DNA of 64,000 nucleotides from Zhouia amylolytica (lineage in GTDB: Bacteria > Bacteroidota > Bacteroidia > Flavobacteriales > Flavobacteriaceae). The stretch spans positions 1-64,000 of the forward strand of contig NZ_FPAG01000006.1 in assembly GCF_900116365.1 (NCBI RefSeq), read 5' to 3'. Below the pieces are notes generated by a model. That model saw only the letters and a program-made list of their open reading frames with translations, was not told the DNA's origin and made no database searches. Of the stretch, positions 63,933-64,000 are shown piece after piece (the first letter of the stretch is position 1; every line of letters starts with the position of its first letter). The position numbers and the translations under genes are program-made.

Positions 63933-64000
63933 ATGGCAAAGACAAAAGATAGGAATACTGTACAGAGGTTTAACAAGATCTCAATCGGTTTGGCTTCTCC
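63933..64000 (+). CDS. rpoC: RNA polymerase beta-prime subunit (start only)
   Basis: The first 22 codons, MAKTKDRNTVQRFNKISIGL and onward, match the start of Bacteroidota beta-prime. Cut by the window end. Confidence 0.93.
   Translation, partial: MAKTKDRNTVQRFNKISIGLAS

Overview
The window looks like the chromosome of a low-GC member of the Bacteroidota, most likely a marine-type Flavobacteriaceae. Evidence: promoters of the TTG-N19-TAnnTTTG type, almost no Shine-Dalgarno sequences except a striking one before rpsU, TTG starts, many lipoproteins with short signal peptides, a bTHX ribosomal protein, DUF2851 and PspC-like genes, a trpEGDCFBA operon, and the order tRNA-Thr/Tyr/Gly/Thr - tuf - tRNA-Trp - secE - nusG - rplKAJL - rpoBC. 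I cannot name the species.

Positions 1-23,390 are an accessory region built like a cassette array. About 17 units, mostly single genes on the + strand, are separated by 70-450 bp spacers. Many spacers begin at or just after the preceding stop codon with a YAAC-type core (for example GCTAACACC, GGTAACACC, GCCTACCAC) and end with a GTT-type core (GTTAGCACC, GTTGGCACC, GTTGTAGCAC). The two ends are imperfect inverted repeats, and an ATG often follows within about 10-20 nt, several times in the context ATTTGAAAATG. This is how integron attC sites and cassettes are laid out. No integron integrase is visible in the window, so the array resembles a cluster of attC sites lacking an integrase, with spacers longer than usual. 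Cargo: HEPN-like protein, alpha/beta hydrolase, D-aminoacylase-type amidohydrolase, YciI-like protein, polysaccharide deacetylase, a divergent LysE/LysR pair, two serine hydrolases, a thioredoxin-domain lipoprotein, an ExbD-like lipoprotein, GNAT, a sulfatase with a BamE-like partner, Nudix, an AraC-type membrane regulator and several unknowns. A relic of an IS1182-type transposase lies in one spacer.

Positions 23,400-35,280 alternate housekeeping genes (SulP transporter, coaD, ddl, PASTA protein, rluD-type synthase, yaaA) and a GH110-like galactosidase with three clusters of short palindromic REP-like hairpins and three copies of a roughly 200-300 bp repeat. One REP hairpin supplies the last eight codons and the stop of the DoxX-like gene.

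Positions 35,286-42,930 hold a uracil-DNA-glycosylase-superfamily gene, a tiny bTHX gene overlapping it tail to tail, and the complete tryptophan operon on the minus strand. The operon is preceded by a consensus promoter, an 18-residue leader peptide with three consecutive Trp codons and an attenuator hairpin. Positions 43,000-44,800 hold a MarR regulator, a nitroreductase and a YceI gene; an identical 12-bp palindrome precedes both marR and the nitroreductase gene.

Positions 44,900-64,000 hold thiol-redox proteins, a rhodanese, DUF2851, a potassium channel, an alanine/sodium symporter with an unusual N-terminal extension, an acyl-CoA dehydrogenase, rpsU, xerC, hpf, five tRNAs and the translation/transcription cluster up to the start of rpoC. 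Strong hairpins lie between rplL and rpoB and, with a T-run, between rpoB and rpoC.
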